A stretch of 15,576 nt of DNA from positions 1 through 15,576 of the forward strand of contig QMYL01000002.1 of the NCBI GenBank assembly GCA_003662645.1, in the 5' to 3' direction. Every line of letters begins with the position of its first letter. Positions within the stretch are counted from its first letter, which is position 1. Of this stretch, positions 13,063-15,576 are shown piece after piece. The position numbers and the translations under genes are program-made. The notes beneath the pieces were generated by a model. The model was given only the letters and a program-made list of their open reading frames with translations. It was not told the origin of the DNA and did no database searches. The stretch comes from Candidatus Bathyarchaeota archaeon. Lineage in GTDB: Archaea > Thermoproteota > Bathyarchaeia > Bathyarchaeales > B26-1.

Positions 13063-13668
13063 GTGACTGGTGCCAGTTTGAGACCCTTCATCTCGGTCAA
13101 CCCTGAGAAGTGTATAGGCTGCGGGTTGTGTGAGTGCGTCTGCGCCTTGGAGAAGGAGGGAGTCCCGAACCCGCTCATATCTAGGATTAGAGTTATCAGG
13201 GTGTTCCCACTGTTGAACGTGGCCCTCACCTGCAGGTTCTGTGAGGAAGCTCCATGCGTGAACGCATGCACGAGGGACGCTATGAGGCGGCTGGAGGATG
13301 GGGTTATAGCGGTGGATGAGGAGAAGTGCGATGCTTGCGGGTGGTGCATCGAGGCTTGCCCCTACGGCGGTCTAACCTTCAACCCAAATAGGGGTGTACC
13401 TGTAGCCTGCGACCTCTGCGGTGGAGAGCCAAAGTGCGTAGAGTTCTGCCCGGAGGAGGCGCTCGAGTTAGTCTCAGACGATAAGGCCTCGAGGGAGCTG
13501 TGGAGCTTGGCGGTGAAGAGGCTGCCCTCAAGGATCGAGAGGCTGACCAACATGATGAAGAAGATGGACTTCACCGAGATATTCGAGGAGTCTGAGGATA
13601 GGATGAAGAGGTTGGAGGAGAAGCTTGAGGCGTTCAATAGGAGGATAGCGGAACTTGTAAAGTCTTGA
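13063..13668 (+). CDS. Four-cluster ferredoxin, HydN/DmsB-like, with a coiled-coil tail
   Basis: This 201-residue protein has four 4Fe-4S quartets: C17/20/23/27, C57/60/65/69, C89/92/95/99 and C116/119/125/129. Such proteins are electron-transfer subunits of molybdo- or tungsto-enzymes and hydrogenases. Residues about 170-200 (IFEESEDRMKRLEEKLEA onward) form a likely coiled coil that could dock a partner. No catalytic partner is adjacent; the next gene converges on it. I give the GTG at 13063, preceded by GGGGTGA. A TTG at 13078 could instead use the GGGAGGTG that overlaps this GTG, so the start is uncertain by 5 codons. It is probably co-transcribed with the Lrp-like gene and is a distant relative of the ferredoxin at 3806-4288. 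Confidence 0.88.
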   Translation: MTGASLRPFISVNPEKCIGCGLCECVCALEKEGVPNPLISRIRVIRVFPLLNVALTCRFCEEAPCVNACTRDAMRRLEDGVIAVDEEKCDACGWCIEACPYGGLTFNPNRGVPVACDLCGGEPKCVEFCPEEALELVSDDKASRELWSLAVKRLPSRIERLTNMMKKMDFTEIFEESEDRMKRLEEKLEAFNRRIAELVKS

Positions 13669-13675
13669 GGTTTGG

Positions 13676-15576
13676 TTATATCTGCCGTGCTGTTACGAAG
13701 CCTCCGAAGATGGCGTCGTATATCCTACCGGGTTTCAGGCAGTCCCCGATTATGTATATCTCGCAATCAAACCCATCCAACTCTCTTAAGATATCTCTAG
13801 AAGGTTTAAGCCCCCTTGCCAGAACGACCCAATCATAAGGGATGCTCTCGATCCTCCCCTCATCATCTTTGATGATGACCCTATCTGGCTCGATCCTCAT
13901 AACCCTAACTCCGAATATAATATCGACTTTACATTCTTCCAGTTTTGTGAGGAGGTATGAGGCGTAGATGGGTTCAATATCCTTGGAGATTGTTCTGTAA
14001 CGTTTGAGAACCTTGACCGTGTTACCCTTTAACGCTAGGTACTCAGCCGTCTCTAAACCTATAAGCCCGCCGCCGATAACGACCACCCTCACACCCTCAA
14101 TTATGATGTTTCCCCTAAGGACGTCCTGCGCCGGGACCACCTTCTCCCTATCGACGCCGGGTATGTCCGGAATGATGGGCTCTGCCCCCGTTGCAACTAT
14201 GACCACGTCGGGTTTTAACGCTTCTACCACCGTCCTATCCACAGCCTTACCCACCCTCAGGTGGACCCCTAACCTTCTAAGTTCATGGATGTAGTATTCT
14301 ACAACCCATCTGAGTTTCTCCTTCCCCGGGATCTTGGATGCCATATTCAAGGCTCCACCGGGTTTCTCCTCCCTTTCATAGAGGTAGACCTCGTGACCCC
14401 TTAATGCACAGACCCTCGCCGCCTCCATCCCAGCCGGTCCAGCCCCGACAACCAGAACCCTCCTCCTGATATCCGCCCTCCTCAGCATGGCGAGGCTTCC
14501 GCTCAGGCCGACCGTTGGGTTCAACGCACAACGGATTGGAAGGCCCTCATAATGTCTGGCTCTTACACACTCGTTACATGATATGCATCTCCTTATGGAT
14601 GCTTCCTTCCCCTCCAACGCCTTCCTAGGCCATTCTGGGTCAGCTATCAGCGCCCTCCCCAACGCGATGAAGTCTGCCTTCCCCTCCTCGAGGATCTTTT
14701 CAGCAAACCATGGTTCCCTTATAACTCCAACCGTGATGACCGGTATGCCCACTTCTTCTCTAACCTTCTCGGCGAGGTATGTACGCCACCCCTGAGGGTA
14801 CGGCATCGGTTCGAGGCGTTTTTCCCTTCCACTCTTCCCTAGGGTTACGTGGATCGCATCTATCCCAACTCTTTCAAGCCTCTTTGCTATTTCCCTCCCT
14901 TCGGAGAGGTTTATCCCCCCTTCCGTAAACTCCTCAACGCCGAGCCTAACGCTTATAGGGAGATCCTCCCCGGTGCATTCCTTAATCTTATCGATTACCA
15001 TCTCTAAGAAGCGGAATCTGCCGTCAAGGCTCCCACCGAACTCATCCGTCCTTCTATTGGTGAGTGGTGATAGGAACTGGTTTATCAGGAGTCCGTGGCC
15101 AGCTTGGATCTCAACCATATCGAAGAGCGCCCTCTTAGCCCTAAAAGCAGCCTCCCCGAAACTCAAGGCCAACTCCTCTATTTCATCTACGGTTAATTCC
15201 CTTGGGGTGGTCTTTCCAGCACCGATCGGGATGGGGGATGGAGCTATGGGCTGTGTTCCCGTAACCTCCGGGTTGGCTACACCCCCCGGGTGGGTCAGCT
15301 CTATGCATGCCTTAGCTCCGGCCAGGTGTATGGCCTGGGCTAGATGGTATAAACCTGGGATGAACTCATCCGAGTCTATCCTCGGTTGGGTTGCCCCATG
15401 CCTCCCATCAGGGAAGTGTACGCATGCGTTCTCGACTATAACTAGGCCTACCCCTCCAGCGGCGATCCTATGGTAGTGTTCTATCATCCTCTCGGTGACC
15501 TCTCCTCCAACACCGGCCAAGTTTGTTGAGATGGGGGCGAAGACTATCCTATTCCTAACCTTAACTTTTCCTATGG
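13676..15576 (-). CDS. 2,4-dienoyl-CoA reductase/NADH:flavin oxidoreductase-type Fe-S flavoenzyme, 5' end outside the window
   Basis: The frame is open to the window edge (632 residues visible, in frame from 15574). The residues before the internal TTG at 15520 (VRNRIVFAPIST) are the conserved first strand of the Old Yellow Enzyme barrel, so 15520 is not the start. The FMN-binding TIM barrel comes first, with HGLLINQFLSPLTNRRTDEF in the active-site region. Four cluster cysteines follow (CISCNEC near 14587-14567 and C at about 14530). Next is an FAD domain (VLVVGAGPAGMEAA) with a nested NAD(P) domain (VVVIGGGLIGLETAEY). This is the layout of 2,4-dienoyl-CoA reductase and trimethylamine dehydrogenase. 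The substrate may be an enoyl-CoA or another unsaturated compound. It converges on the ferredoxin gene with a 7-base gap. Confidence 0.9.
   Translation of the reverse strand, partial: IGKVKVRNRIVFAPISTNLAGVGGEVTERMIEHYHRIAAGGVGLVIVENACVHFPDGRHGATQPRIDSDEFIPGLYHLAQAIHLAGAKACIELTHPGGVANPEVTGTQPIAPSPIPIGAGKTTPRELTVDEIEELALSFGEAAFRAKRALFDMVEIQAGHGLLINQFLSPLTNRRTDEFGGSLDGRFRFLEMVIDKIKECTGEDLPISVRLGVEEFTEGGINLSEGREIAKRLERVGIDAIHVTLGKSGREKRLEPMPYPQGWRTYLAEKVREEVGIPVITVGVIREPWFAEKILEEGKADFIALGRALIADPEWPRKALEGKEASIRRCISCNECVRARHYEGLPIRCALNPTVGLSGSLAMLRRADIRRRVLVVGAGPAGMEAARVCALRGHEVYLYEREEKPGGALNMASKIPGKEKLRWVVEYYIHELRRLGVHLRVGKAVDRTVVEALKPDVVIVATGAEPIIPDIPGVDREKVVPAQDVLRGNIIIEGVRVVVIGGGLIGLETAEYLALKGNTVKVLKRYRTISKDIEPIYASYLLTKLEECKVDIIFGVRVMRIEPDRVIIKDDEGRIESIPYDWVVLARGLKPSRDILRELDGFDCEIYIIGDCLKPGRIYDAIFGGFVTARQI

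Noticed and set aside
15518..15520. TTG at 15520 as the start of the flavoenzyme
   Set aside because: The upstream in-frame residues VRNRIVFAPIST are the conserved first strand of the barrel, so the gene continues beyond the window.
1..15576. CRISPR array, insertion sequence or phage genes
   Set aside because: No regularly spaced repeats, transposase or phage-type proteins were seen. The relic patch at 11508-12461 hints at past turnover, but no element ends are visible.

Overview
This is a stretch of archaeal chromosome. The evidence is TATA-type promoters 25-30 bases ahead of inferred starts, GGAGGTG-like ribosome sites, frequent TTG and GTG starts, an HdrB-type subunit, a UPF0282 metallo-hydrolase, a multi-gene group 4 [NiFe] hydrogenase, and a tRNA-His with an intron-sized insertion in its D-loop. 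The best guess is an anaerobic, probably thermophilic member of the Thermoproteota/TACK lineages, but nothing here fixes the clade.

Layout. (1) 198-4288, minus strand: a tight five-gene operon, read from high to low coordinates. It encodes a four-cluster ferredoxin (HycB/CooF type), a NuoC-like subunit, a complete HdrB-like subunit, a [NiFe] large subunit (NuoD/HycE-C type) and a small subunit fused to a NuoI-like ferredoxin (NuoB+NuoI). No membrane subunit is in the window. A UPF0282 metallo-beta-lactamase-fold gene lies just upstream. (2) 5395-10681: a sugar- or polyol-type catabolic region. It holds three Gfo/Idh/MocA dehydrogenases (two of them closely similar and divergent), an M55 D-aminopeptidase, a xylose-isomerase-like TIM barrel and a small two-helix membrane protein. 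(3) 10745-11197: a winged-helix regulator with two membrane helices. (4) 11310-11507: tRNA-His(GTG) and tRNA-Ala(TGC). (5) 11508-12461: no intact gene, but three decayed small genes (an antitoxin-like protein, an unknown, and the start of a polysaccharide deacetylase). (6) 12462-13668: an Lrp-like regulator with a cysteine-rich tail, followed by a four-cluster ferredoxin. (7) 13676 to the window end, minus strand: a 2,4-dienoyl-CoA reductase/NADH:flavin oxidoreductase-type Fe-S flavoenzyme whose 5' end is outside the window.

How it may work together. The hydrogenase operon resembles formate hydrogenlyase with formate dehydrogenase replaced by HdrB. This suggests electron flow between H2 and a thiol/disulfide or other HdrB-type substrate, through the ferredoxin subunit. 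A 14-base element at the operon promoter recurs with 13 of 14 bases at 31-44, ahead of whatever lies left of the window. A second, co-regulated transcription unit, possibly with the membrane arm, may therefore begin there. The middle region looks like an oxidation and isomerisation module for sugars or cyclitols; its substrate cannot be read from sequence alone.
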